Of a stretch of DNA of 64,000 bases, positions 51,614 to 59,621 are shown one piece after another. The notes below the pieces were generated by a model, which did no database searches, had not been told where the DNA came from, and saw nothing but the letters and a program-made list of their open reading frames with translations. The translations under genes and the position numbers were made by a program. Source of the stretch: WHSW01 sp963749365 (GTDB taxonomy: Bacteria; Actinomycetota; Thermoleophilia; Solirubrobacterales; 70-9); contig CAVVME010000002.1 of the NCBI GenBank assembly GCA_963749365.1, positions 96,671 through 160,670 on the forward strand, read 5' to 3'. Every line of letters starts with the position of its first letter. The first letter of the stretch is position 1.

Positions 51614-52011
51614 CCCGCCACCTCCTCCGCGGCCGCCAGCGACGCCCGCTCCTGATCGCTGATCGGCCTCGACCCGCGGCGTTTGGGATCCCAGAGCACG
51701 AGCCCGAACTCGGCCTCGACCAGGACGTTGCCCTGGTCGTCGAGGATTCGCTCGCTGGTGGTCATGCTCGAGCGCCCGAGCTCGCGCACGGCGCACTGCA
51801 CGGTCACCGATCCGAACGCCGGGTCGATCTCGTCGGCAAAGCTGACCGAGCAGCGGCCGACGACGTACTCCTCGCGCGAGATCCCGTGCCGGTCCAGCAT
51901 CGCGTCGCGTCCCTCCTCGAGATAGGTGAGCACGACGGTGTGGTTGACGTGGCCGAGCCCGTCCAGGTCGCGCCACCGCATCTGCACGATGTGGCCGGGC
52001 GCCCCAGTCAT
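51610..52011 (-). CDS. Hot-dog-fold acyl-CoA thioesterase (4HBT type)
   Basis: 133 aa. The 4HBT/YbgC-like active-site segment MRWRDLDGLGHVNHTVVLTYLEEGR holds the Asp and the HVN motif. In carnitine breakdown a hot-dog thioesterase hydrolyses betainyl-CoA made by the BKACE enzyme; here it sits between BKACE and the dehydrogenase, so hydrolysis of the analogous acyl-CoA is likely. A 3-aminobutyryl-CoA lyase (also hot-dog) is less likely because the HVN thioesterase motif is intact. Confidence 0.85.
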   Translation of the reverse strand: MTGAPGHIVQMRWRDLDGLGHVNHTVVLTYLEEGRDAMLDRHGISREEYVVGRCSVSFADEIDPAFGSVTVQCAVRELGRSSMTTSERILDDQGNVLVEAEFGLVLWDPKRRGSRPISDQERASLAAAEEVAG

Positions 52012-53009
52012 GCGGGCTCCTCGATCGGCTCGGAGTCGAGCGCCCGGGCCAGCGCCGGCGTGCGCCGAAAGAGGTCGAAGGCATAGGAGCCGAGGTCGGG
52101 CGCGTAGCCGGTGCCGACCAGCATCCGCACGTCCCTGCTCATCCCGTCCGGGCTCAGCGCGGCGGCGGAGAAGCTCGTCGCCATCGAGAAGAAGAGCACC
52201 GTGCCACCTTCCGCGGTGAGTAGGATCGCGGTTGGCTCACAGCCGGTCGCGTTGACGACGACGACGGTCAGATCGGCCGGGGGAGCGCCCGCCGCGCGGG
52301 CGGCATCGAGCGCCGCCAGCGGGTCGCGCAGGTCGGTGGCGACGGCGATGTCGCAGAGCCCGAGCGCCGCGACCCGCTCGACCGCGTCGCGGTCGACGTC
52401 GATCGCGACCAGGGTCCCCGCCGGGAGCGCGTCGCGAGCGGCGGCAAGCGCCAGCTTGCCGGCGTGTCCGGCGCCGAGCACGTACACGGTCCCCGCCTCG
52501 CGAGCGAACTCGAACGTGTGCGAGCCGGCGGTGTAGACGTCGTAGAGCTCGAGCGCGGTGGCGAGCGGGAGATCGGTGGGCAGCGGTCCCCAGGGCGCGA
52601 GGTCGGCGACGTAGGCGGAGCCGGTCACCTCGATCTGGGCGAATCCGGGGTCGACCCGGTCGACCGACTCGAGCCGCAGCGGAGTCAGGGTCAGCGACGC
52701 GAGGGTGACGATCGGCGCGCCGAGCTCGGGAGGCGACTCGAACCGCTCGCCGACCGCCGCCACCGTGCCGAGCAGGATCCCGCCCGAGTCGGTCTCCGGG
52801 TTGTGCATCTTGCCCCGCGCGGCGACGATCTCGAGGATCCGCTCGCCGATCAGGTCCGGGTCGCCGCCGCAGCGCTCGCGCAGGTTGCGCAACGAGGTCG
52901 AGTCGAGGCAGAGCCGGTCGACGTCGAGCTCGAGCTCGAACTGCCGCACCGGTCCAGAGGCGTCGAGGCGCTCGGCCGGCTGGGGCAGGTAGCCGGCCGG
53001 CTCCAGCAC
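52008..53009 (-). CDS. Kdd-like (L-erythro-3,5-diaminohexanoate) dehydrogenase
   Basis: 333 aa from a GTG. The Kdd hallmark KMHNPETDSGGILLGTV is near residue 65, LELYDVYTAGSH near 150, and the NAD Rossmann motif VYVLGAGHAGKLALAAA near 170. In lysine fermentation Kdd oxidises 3,5-diaminohexanoate to the BKACE substrate. Homology seems to continue upstream of the GTG (LGADRVLEPAG resembles the family GTHRVIEP), but no ATG, GTG or TTG lies between it and a stop at 53076, so the start is in doubt. First gene of the operon. Beta-lysine aminomutases are not in the window, so the true substrate may differ. Confidence 0.85.
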   Translation of the reverse strand: MLEPAGYLPQPAERLDASGPVRQFELELDVDRLCLDSTSLRNLRERCGGDPDLIGERILEIVAARGKMHNPETDSGGILLGTVAAVGERFESPPELGAPIVTLASLTLTPLRLESVDRVDPGFAQIEVTGSAYVADLAPWGPLPTDLPLATALELYDVYTAGSHTFEFAREAGTVYVLGAGHAGKLALAAARDALPAGTLVAIDVDRDAVERVAALGLCDIAVATDLRDPLAALDAARAAGAPPADLTVVVVNATGCEPTAILLTAEGGTVLFFSMATSFSAAALSPDGMSRDVRMLVGTGYAPDLGSYAFDLFRRTPALARALDSEPIEEPA

Positions 53010-53060
53010 TCGGTCGGCCCCGAGCCGCTCCCTGATCCGCGCGCCGACTGCCTCTTGCTG

Positions 53061-53070
53061 AACGATCGTT
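53061..53070. promoter_or_regulatory. TetR-type operator in front of the 15-gene operon
   Basis: The perfect palindrome AACGATCGTT, extendable to a near-palindrome CTGAACGATCGTTAG, lies 52 bp upstream of the Kdd-like start and 65 bp upstream of the divergent deacetylase-like gene. Its form is typical of TetR acyl-CoA-responsive regulators. The operon itself encodes a TetR protein. Confidence 0.6.
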
Positions 53071-53134
53071 AGAACCTATTCGCAGTTCGGGTGGCGTGTC
53101 AAGGGTCGGCGACAGGCGTGCTATACGACCGCCG

Positions 53135-54208
53135 ATGGGACTCGCCATGCCGATCGTCTTCAGCGACCGCCACGGCATGCACGACCCCGGCGGCGAGGTC
53201 TGGGTCGGCGTGCGCACGGACGGCACCGAGCTGCCGGCGCGAGCCGAGCGGATCCGCGAGGCGCTCGCCGGTGCCGGCGCCAGGATCGTCGAGGCCAAGG
53301 AGCCCGACGAGGAGGCGCTCCATGCGGTCCACGATCCGGCGCTGGTCGCCTATCTGGAGCGAGCTTGGGAGCAGTGGCAGGCGGCCGGGTTGACCGAGGA
53401 CCCGGGCCAGGACCGGGTCGTGCCCTACGTCTTCCCCCACCCGGGAATGCTCAGCGGCCGGCCACCGGCCCTGCCCACCGCCGCCAGCGCCCGGGCCGGC
53501 TACTTCGCCTACGACACGATGACCCTGGTCGGCCCGGGCACCTGGGAAGCAGCCCGCGCGGCCCTCGGGGCGGCGGTGACCGCCGCCGAAGCCGTCGCCG
53601 GCGGTGAGGCTGCCGCGTACGCCTGCTGTCGTCCGCCTGGACACCACGCGACCCGGAGCAGCTTCGGCGGCTCCTGCTACCTCAACAACGCCGCCGCGGC
53701 GGTATCGCGGCTGCGGGCTGCCCTCGGCGAGCCGGTGGCGGTCGTCGACATCGACGCCCACCACGGCAACGGCACCCAGGAGATCTTCTACGAGGACCCG
53801 CGGGTCCTCGTCGGCTCGGTCCACGTCGACCCGGGCGCCGGCTGGTTCCCGCACTTCCTCGGCTTCGAGTCCGAGCTCGGGACCGGCATCGGGGAGGGCG
53901 CGAACCGCAACCTCTGCCTGGCGCCGGGCTCAGGCGACCGGCCGTGGCTGGCGGCGATCACCGAGCTCGCCGGCTGGGTCGAGAGCGAGGGCGCGCGGGC
54001 GCTGGTCGTCGCGCTCGGGGTCGACGCCGCAAAGAGCGATCCTGAGAGCCCGCTCGCCGTCAGCGAGCAAGGGTTCCGGGCCGCGGGCGCGGCGCTGGGC
54101 GGCCTCGGGCTGCCCACCGTCGTCGTCCAGGAGGGCGGCTATGACCTCGACTCGCTCGGCCGTTTGGTGGGCGAGACGCTGGCCGGGATCGAGGAGGGAC
54201 TCGGCTAG
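53135..54208 (+). CDS. Histone-deacetylase/acetylpolyamine-amidohydrolase family enzyme
   Basis: 357 aa. Zinc deacetylase motifs: CRPPGHHATRSSFGG (His pair near residue 168), VAVVDIDAHHGNGTQEIFYED (Asp and His ligands) and VVQEGGYDLDSLG. The bacterial relatives deacetylate acetylpolyamines or other N-acetyl amines. It is divergent from the 15-gene operon across the AACGATCGTT palindrome, so it may be co-regulated and remove an acetyl group from the operon's substrate (inference). ATG at 53135; an internal ATG at 53147 is an alternative. Confidence 0.9.
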   Translation: MGLAMPIVFSDRHGMHDPGGEVWVGVRTDGTELPARAERIREALAGAGARIVEAKEPDEEALHAVHDPALVAYLERAWEQWQAAGLTEDPGQDRVVPYVFPHPGMLSGRPPALPTAASARAGYFAYDTMTLVGPGTWEAARAALGAAVTAAEAVAGGEAAAYACCRPPGHHATRSSFGGSCYLNNAAAAVSRLRAALGEPVAVVDIDAHHGNGTQEIFYEDPRVLVGSVHVDPGAGWFPHFLGFESELGTGIGEGANRNLCLAPGSGDRPWLAAITELAGWVESEGARALVVALGVDAAKSDPESPLAVSEQGFRAAGAALGGLGLPTVVVQEGGYDLDSLGRLVGETLAGIEEGLG

Positions 54209-54651
54209 CCGCAGACCGGCCAGTGGCCGGCGCCGTCGCGCCGCTTAAGCAGCACAGCGACGACCGCCTGGGTGCGGTACGGGTAGGCGATCGGGTCACC
54301 GCCCGGGCTCTGCGGCGAGTTCTTCCAGGTCGAGCGCATGAACTGGAAGGCCCCGCGGTAGCGACCGCCGGCGCCGATCGCCTTCGGGTTGCTCCCGGAC
54401 TCACACTCACTCGTCCGGCGAGCCCAGCGCCGTTCCCGAGCCGGGACCCGGGTCCAGAGCCGCTCGTACTTCGCCGCCCCGCGACCGTCGGGCCGCTGCT
54501 CCGCGCTTCCCGAGGGGCTGGCGGATCCGACCCCACCCGAGCTCGCGCCGGCGGTGGCGATCGCGAACCAGCCCACGGCGAGCGCGGCCATGCCCACGAG
54601 GACGACGGCAAGCAGCCGCCGGGTCGAGTTCAGCTTCGGGTCCGATGCCAT
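54205..54651 (-). CDS. Rpf-like transglycosylase domain protein
   Basis: 148 aa. A membrane helix/uncleaved signal (LLAVVLVGMAALAVGWFAIAT) is followed by a Ser/Gly-rich linker and a C-terminal Rpf/lysozyme-like domain: RRTSECESGSNPKAIGAGGRYRGAFQFMRSTWKN, with catalytic Glu in CESG and a second Cys at the C-terminus (GHWPVCG). Such proteins cleave peptidoglycan and stimulate resuscitation in Actinomycetota. Convergent 4-bp overlap with the deacetylase gene. Confidence 0.85.
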   Translation of the reverse strand: MASDPKLNSTRRLLAVVLVGMAALAVGWFAIATAGASSGGVGSASPSGSAEQRPDGRGAAKYERLWTRVPARERRWARRTSECESGSNPKAIGAGGRYRGAFQFMRSTWKNSPQSPGGDPIAYPYRTQAVVAVLLKRRDGAGHWPVCG

Positions 54652-54758
54652 TCCACGCTCCGCTCTCGTCGCTTCCGGGGTTAGCTGACGGGCTCGCGCT
54701 TGAGAGCTGCGCTACGCGGCAACGGCCGCGATTCGCCCCAACAGTCGGGTCCCCCGTC

Positions 54759-54780
54759 CCCCGCCTTCCGAAAGGCGGGG
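54759..54780. terminator. GC hairpin between Rpf-like and ureohydrolase genes
   Basis: Perfect 9-bp stem CCCCGCCTT / AAGGCGGGG with a 4-nt loop. It lies 63 nt beyond the ureohydrolase stop on the minus strand, so it may end that transcript. No clear T-tract. The rest of 54652-54842 shows no gene. Confidence 0.5.
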
Positions 54781-54842
54781 ACTAAGCAGGATTGCGGCAG
54801 GTTAGCAAACTGTGAAGGACGTATTAGTGCGCCGGCGTGGCG

Positions 54843-55820
54843 CTAGCCGGCGGCGGCGACCCCGAGGCGTCGCATCGCGATCCCGGTGAGGATCTCGCGC
54901 ACGGTCCTCTCCCCCGCCAGCGCCGAGCTGTCGGCGGTGCCGATCGCGGTCGGGATCACCTCGACCAGGTCGGCGCCGACCACCTCGGCCCGGGCCGCCA
55001 CCTCCCGGGCGCCCCAGAGCAGCTCGGCGCTGCTCAGCCCGCCCGGCTCGGGCGTGCCCGTCCCCGGCACGAAGGCGGGGTCGAGGACGTCGATGTCCAC
55101 GGTCACGTAGACGGGCCCCTCGGCGACCGCCGCCAGCGCCCGGGCGACGACCTCCCTGATCCCGAGATCGCGGACGTCGTGGGCGAAGAGGCTGGTGATC
55201 CCGCGCTCGCGCTGCCAGGTGAAGTCCTCCTCGCCGGGCCAGTAGCCGCGCAGGCCGATCTGCGCGTAGCGGGACGGTTCGAGCCGGCCGTCCTCGATCA
55301 GGGTCCGGATGAAGGTCCCGTGCGAGTACTTCACCCCGAAGACCTGCTCGGCCGAGTCGGTGTGGGTGTCGAAGTGGATCATCCCGAGCGGCCCGTGCTT
55401 GGCCGCGCAGGCGCGCACGCACGGCTCGGTGATCGAGTGGTCGCCGCCGAGCACCAGCGGGATCGCGCCGGCGGCCAGCGCCTCCCCGACGACGCGCTCG
55501 ATCGCCGCGTGAGAGCCGCGCGGGTCGGCGGGCTTCACGGCGGCGTCGCCGAAGTCGACGAGCCGCAGCTCCGCGGTCGCGTCGACCCCGACCTCCAGAT
55601 GCGGCCCCGGCGGCGAGCTCGCCGCCCGGATCGCCCGCGGCGCCAGCCGCGCCCCGGGTCGATCGGAGACCAGGTCATCCATCGGCGCCCCGATGATCGC
55701 CACGTCGACGCCGCCAAGCTCGGCCGGGTCCTCGGTGTAGGGGGCGCCGGCAAAGGTCAGCAGGCCGGCGTAATCGGGCTTCTCGCCCAGCGCCGCCCAG
55801 CGGTCGAGCGGATCGATCAC
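54843..55820 (-). CDS. Ureohydrolase (agmatinase/arginase family)
   Basis: 325 aa. Mn-binding motifs: LVLGGDHSI, MIHFDTHTDS, and VYVTVDIDVLDPAFVPGTGTPEPGG. It hydrolyses a guanidino compound to urea plus an amine; agmatine, guanidinobutyrate and similar compounds cannot be separated by eye. GTG start. With the deacetylase-family and PuuB-like genes nearby it adds to an amine/polyamine catabolism theme. Divergent from the ABC exporter. Confidence 0.9.
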   Translation of the reverse strand: MIDPLDRWAALGEKPDYAGLLTFAGAPYTEDPAELGGVDVAIIGAPMDDLVSDRPGARLAPRAIRAASSPPGPHLEVGVDATAELRLVDFGDAAVKPADPRGSHAAIERVVGEALAAGAIPLVLGGDHSITEPCVRACAAKHGPLGMIHFDTHTDSAEQVFGVKYSHGTFIRTLIEDGRLEPSRYAQIGLRGYWPGEEDFTWQRERGITSLFAHDVRDLGIREVVARALAAVAEGPVYVTVDIDVLDPAFVPGTGTPEPGGLSSAELLWGAREVAARAEVVGADLVEVIPTAIGTADSSALAGERTVREILTGIAMRRLGVAAAG

Positions 55821-55906
55821 GGAGCGCAGACTATCCGCCTCGACCTCCCGGGCGAATCGGCCTCCGCCGCGCGGAACGGACGCCGCCGCGCTCTAACCTC
55901 GTCGAG

Positions 55907-56821
55907 GTGCACGACCCATCCGCCAGTGTGCCGAACGCGATCGAGCTGCGCGAGGTCGTCAAGACCTTCGGGCCGATCACCGCTGTCGATCGGCTCGACC
56001 TCGACGTCCCGACCGGGATCTGCCTCGGGCTGCTGGGCCCGAACGGAGCCGGCAAGTCGACGACGATGCGGCTGCTCACCGGCCAGGCGATCGCCGACCG
56101 CGGCCGGCTCCAGGTGCTCGGCTACGAGCTGCCGCGCGAGGCGAAGCCGGCGCGCGCTGAGATGGGCGTCGTGCCGCAGCTCGACAACCTCGACATCGAC
56201 GTCACGGTCGAGGAGAACCTGGCCGTCTTCGCCCGCCTCTACCGGGTCGCCGACGTGCCGGCGGCGGTCGACCGCGCGCTCGGCCTCGTCCGCCTGCGCG
56301 AGCGCCGCCGCGACGCGGTCGACGAGCTCTCGGGAGGCATGCGCCGCCGCCTGCTCCTGGTCCGCGGCCTGATCCACGAGCCACGCCTGGTCCTGCTCGA
56401 CGAGCCGACCGTCGGCCTCGACCCTCAGATCCGAACCGAGATCTGGTCGCTGATCGACGGGCTGCGCGCCGGCGGGGCGACGATCCTGATGTCGACCCAC
56501 TACATCGAGGAGGCCGAGCGGCTCGCCGACGAGGTCGCGGTGATGGCCGAGGGGCGGATCGTCGCCCGCGGCAGGCCCGCGGAGCTGATCGCCAAGCACG
56601 CCGGCCGCGAGACGGCGGAGGTCTACGGGCCGCCGGAGCGACTCGCCGAGGTTCGGGCGAACGCCGAGGCGGAGGGGCTCGCGGTCCGCCCGGCGGGGCC
56701 GGCGATCGCGATCGTCGGCGCCGAGCGGCCGGCCAACGGCGCCGTCCCCGAAGACGCGGTCAGGCGCGCCGCCTCGCTCGAGGACGTCTTCGTCCTCCTG
56801 ACCGGCGAGGAGGCAGAGTGA
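55907..56821 (+). CDS. ABC exporter ATP-binding protein (DrrA/NodI-like)
   Basis: 304 aa. Walker A LLGPNGAGKST near residue 47, signature ELSGGMRRRLLLVRGLIHEPRLVLLDEPTVGLDP and switch His in MSTHYIEEAERLADEV. The C-terminal part is the DrrA-type extension. It works with the ABC-2 permease downstream to export a hydrophobic compound, lipid or polysaccharide. GTG start. Its TGA overlaps the first of three repeated GTG codons (see the repeat). Confidence 0.92.
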   Translation: MHDPSASVPNAIELREVVKTFGPITAVDRLDLDVPTGICLGLLGPNGAGKSTTMRLLTGQAIADRGRLQVLGYELPREAKPARAEMGVVPQLDNLDIDVTVEENLAVFARLYRVADVPAAVDRALGLVRLRERRRDAVDELSGGMRRRLLLVRGLIHEPRLVLLDEPTVGLDPQIRTEIWSLIDGLRAGGATILMSTHYIEEAERLADEVAVMAEGRIVARGRPAELIAKHAGRETAEVYGPPERLAEVRANAEAEGLAVRPAGPAIAIVGAERPANGAVPEDAVRRAASLEDVFVLLTGEEAE

Positions 56822-56935
56822 GGCGGAGCGAAGCGAAGCCGAGCCGCGCCGCCGTTGAGGCGCCTTAAGTGAGGCGGAGCGAAGCGAAGCCGAGCCGCGC
56901 CGCCGTTGAGGCGCCTTAAGTGAGGCGGAGCGAAG
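56818..56935 (+). repeat. 51-bp tandem duplication at the exporter ATPase/permease junction
   Basis: Two full copies (56818-56868 and 56869-56919) and a 16-bp partial third (56920-56935) of a 51-bp unit. Each unit begins GTGAGGCGGAGCGAAG and ends in TAA. Each full copy encodes a 16-residue peptide (VRRSEAKPSRAAVEAP). The third GTG becomes the start of the permease. Confidence 0.9.
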
Positions 56936-57720
56936 ATAGAGCTGAGGTCGGGATGGGCCGGCTCCAGTCGGCGGCGATCGCCGGCGTGATGAGCCGCGAG
57001 GTCGCCAACTTCCGCACCTTCTGGAAGGCGACCACGTTCTCGAGCCTGCTCGAGCCGACGATCTACCTGCTCGCCTTCGGGCTCGGGCTCGGGACCACGA
57101 TCGTCGGCAGCGTCGACGGGATCGACTACGTCGAGTTCGTCGGCACCGGGATGGTGGCGACCGCGGTGATCTTCTCGAGCGCGTTGCCCGCGATGTTCGG
57201 CACGTTCGTCAAGCACCGCTTCCAGCGCACCTACGACGCGATCCTCGCCGCGCCAGTCGACGTCGAGGAGCTGGTCACTGCGGAGATGCTGTGGATCGCG
57301 CTCCGCGCCGGCGTCTACGGCTGCTTTCCGCTGCTCGTCGCGATCGCATTCGGCCTCGAGCCGACGGTGGGAATGCTGCTCGTGCCGCTGTTCAGCTTCG
57401 TCACCGCGCTCGGCTTCGCTGCCTTCGGGATCGCCGTCGCAGGCACCGTGTCGAAGATCGACCAGTTCAACTACGTGACCACGGTGGTGATCACGCCGCT
57501 GTTCCTGGTCGCGGGGACGTTCTTTCCGATCAGCGAGCTCCCGGAGGGCTTTCAGATCGCGGCTCAGTTCAACCCGCTCTACCAGCTCGTCGAGCTGGTC
57601 CGCGGCGCCGCCTTCGGGCTCGAGCCGGTCGACCTGCTGAGGGTCGCGGCGCTGCTCGCCTTCTCGCTGGCGATGTGGAGGCTCGCCGTGCGCCAGCTCA
57701 GCCGGCGACTGGTCGACTGA
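56920..57720 (+). CDS. ABC-2 type permease (DrrB/NodJ-like)
   Basis: 266 aa, six hydrophobic helices. ABC-2 signatures: FRTFWKATTFSSLLEPTIYLLAFGLGLG, LPAMFGTFVKHRFQRTYDAILAAPVDVEELVTAEML and FFPISELPEGFQIAAQFNPLYQLVELVRGA. It forms the exporter with the upstream ATPase. The start is the third repeated GTG (56920); the ATG at 56953 is an alternative, since the first dozen residues are repeat-derived. Confidence 0.9.
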   Translation: MRRSEDRAEVGMGRLQSAAIAGVMSREVANFRTFWKATTFSSLLEPTIYLLAFGLGLGTTIVGSVDGIDYVEFVGTGMVATAVIFSSALPAMFGTFVKHRFQRTYDAILAAPVDVEELVTAEMLWIALRAGVYGCFPLLVAIAFGLEPTVGMLLVPLFSFVTALGFAAFGIAVAGTVSKIDQFNYVTTVVITPLFLVAGTFFPISELPEGFQIAAQFNPLYQLVELVRGAAFGLEPVDLLRVAALLAFSLAMWRLAVRQLSRRLVD

Positions 57721-57813
57721 GCTCTTCGCAGCGACCGCGCGCGGACGGCTCCTGCGATCGGGGCCGCCTGCCGATAATCATCCGTAGGGTGCAGGCAAGG
57801 ACGCGAGCACGAG

Positions 57814-58800
57814 ATGGTGGGCGAAGAAGGGATCCCGCGGACCGAGGGCCTTGATCCGGGCGCTTCCGGGCTCGGTGCGGCCGCATCGGCGCGCGAGGCC
57901 GAGGAACGCTTCCGGCTCGCCTTCGAGCAGGCGGCGGTCGGGATGGCGCTGGTCGCCCCGGATGGTCGCTTCATGCGCGTCAACCGTGCCCTCTGCGAGC
58001 TCGTCGGCTACGACGCCGACGCCCTGGTCGCGATGACCTTCCAGGAGATCACCCACCCCGAGGACCTCGATCTCGATCTCGAGTACGTGCGCCAGATGCT
58101 TGCCGGCGAGCGCCGCGCCTACGCGATGGAGAAGCGCTACTTCCACGCCGACGGGCACACGGTCTGGGCTCTGCTCAGCGTCTCGCTGGTCCGCGACGGG
58201 GCCGACGAGCCGCTCTATTTCATCTCCCAGATCCAGGACATCAGCGAGCGCAAGCAGCTCGAGGAGCGACTCGTCTTCCTCGCCGGTCACGACGAGATGA
58301 CGGGACTGCCGAACCGGCGGCGATTCCGCGAGGAGCTCGAGCGGGTGGTCGAGTACGCGACCCGCTATGGGCACACCGGCGCCCTGCTGCTGCTCGACCT
58401 CGACAACTTCAAGCAGATCAACGACTCCCTCGGTCATCGCGCCGGCGACCGCCTCGTCACCGAGGTCGCCGGCCGGCTGCGCGACCGAATTCGCGCCTCT
58501 GACCTGCTGGCGAGGATCGGCGGGGACGAGTTCGCGGTCTTTCTCCCGCAGGCGACTCCGGCGCAGGCCGAGCGTGTCGCCGAGGACCTCGTGACCACGG
58601 TCGGGACCGAGTGCTTTCTGATCGATGAAGCGGCGGTCGAGACACGCGCCAGCCTCGGCCTCGCCCTGTTCGAGCCCGGCTGGGAGACTGATCCGGAGGC
58701 GCTGCTGATGCACGCCGACATGGCGATGTACCGGGCCAAGCGCGAGGGTGGCAACCGCTATCTGATGGTGGAGGCCCGGGGCCGTCCGCAGACCGGCTGA
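57814..58800 (+). CDS. PAS-GGDEF diguanylate cyclase
   Basis: 328 aa, soluble. A PAS domain (residues ~32-150: FRLAFEQAAVGMALVAPDGRFMRVNRALCELVGY, EITHPEDLDLD, FISQIQDISERKQ) is followed by GGDEF (~155-320: HDEMTGLPNRRRF, LLDLDNFKQINDSLGH, ARIGGDEFAVFLP). The active-site GGDEF is intact and the product-inhibition I-site RASD lies five residues before it. So it should make cyclic di-GMP under PAS control and be feedback-inhibited. ATG at 57814. No EAL domain. Confidence 0.93.
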   Translation: MVGEEGIPRTEGLDPGASGLGAAASAREAEERFRLAFEQAAVGMALVAPDGRFMRVNRALCELVGYDADALVAMTFQEITHPEDLDLDLEYVRQMLAGERRAYAMEKRYFHADGHTVWALLSVSLVRDGADEPLYFISQIQDISERKQLEERLVFLAGHDEMTGLPNRRRFREELERVVEYATRYGHTGALLLLDLDNFKQINDSLGHRAGDRLVTEVAGRLRDRIRASDLLARIGGDEFAVFLPQATPAQAERVAEDLVTTVGTECFLIDEAAVETRASLGLALFEPGWETDPEALLMHADMAMYRAKREGGNRYLMVEARGRPQTG

Positions 58801-58809
58801 GCGGCGCGC

Positions 58810-59610
58810 TCAGGCGGCGCCGCGCACCCGGTCGGGCCGCGTGTAGACGTTGACGGCGTCGTCGCGGGCGAACCCGCACAGGGTCAGCTCGCGGTCGGCC
58901 GCGAGCGAGACGGCGAGCGAGGTCGGCGCCCCGACCCCGACCAGGACCGGTGCCCCCGCCACGGCCGCCTTCTGGACCAGCTCGAAGGAGAGCCGGCCGC
59001 TGACGCAGAGCAGGCGCGGATGCAGGGGGACGATCCCCTCGGCCAGCGCCCAGCCGATCACCTTGTCCATCGCGTTGTGGCGGCCGACGTCCTCGCGCAC
59101 CGCGAGCAGGCCGCCGTCGGGATCGAAGAGGCCGGTCGCGTGCAGGCCGCCGGTGCGCTCGAACTCGGGCTGGCGCAGCCGCTCGGGCAGGGCGGCGAGC
59201 AGGGCCCGCTCGACCACAGGCCCGTCAGCGAGCGGCTCGGCCGAGACCGCCACCTCCTCCAGCGCCCCCTTGCCGCAGACCCCGCAGGATGAGGTCGCGT
59301 AGAAGCTGCGCCGCCCGGGATCACGCGCCAGCGGCCCGCGCACCTCGACCACGTTCGCCGCCAGGTCCTCGCTCGGGCCGACCTCGGGCCGCGTCGCGAC
59401 CAGTCCCTCGCCGAAGAGGAAACCGGCGGCGAGGTCCTCGTCGTCCCCCGGGGTTCGCATCGTCACCGCCAGCGGCGCACCGTCGACGCGAATCTCGAGC
59501 GGCTCCTCGACCGCGACCGCGTCGCTGACCCCGTCGTGCTCGAGCACCGCGTGCATGCCCCGGTAGCGAAGCGCGCCCGTCCGCGCGGGCGATCGGTCGC
59601 CGTTGGCCAC
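58810..59610 (-). CDS. fdhD: Formate dehydrogenase sulfurtransferase FdhD
   Basis: 266 aa. The CxxC sulfur-relay motif is in FYATSSCGVCGKGALEEV near residue 115. GGLHATGLFDPDGGLLAVREDVGRHNAMDKVIGWAL is the core FdhD signature. It passes sulfur to the molybdenum cofactor of the formate dehydrogenase encoded just upstream (11 bp gap). The GTG at 59610 is preferred; an ATG at 59556 is an alternative. Confidence 0.93.
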   Translation of the reverse strand: MANGDRSPARTGALRYRGMHAVLEHDGVSDAVAVEEPLEIRVDGAPLAVTMRTPGDDEDLAAGFLFGEGLVATRPEVGPSEDLAANVVEVRGPLARDPGRRSFYATSSCGVCGKGALEEVAVSAEPLADGPVVERALLAALPERLRQPEFERTGGLHATGLFDPDGGLLAVREDVGRHNAMDKVIGWALAEGIVPLHPRLLCVSGRLSFELVQKAAVAGAPVLVGVGAPTSLAVSLAADRELTLCGFARDDAVNVYTRPDRVRGAA

Positions 59611-59621
59611 GGCGGCGTCGC

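Noticed and set aside
50783..53009. Complete lysine fermentation (Kam/Kdd/Kce) pathway
   Set aside because: No lysine 2,3-aminomutase, beta-lysine 5,6-aminomutase or 3-aminobutyryl-CoA lyase is visible. The hot-dog protein has thioesterase motifs. Only the Kdd-BKACE pair is present.
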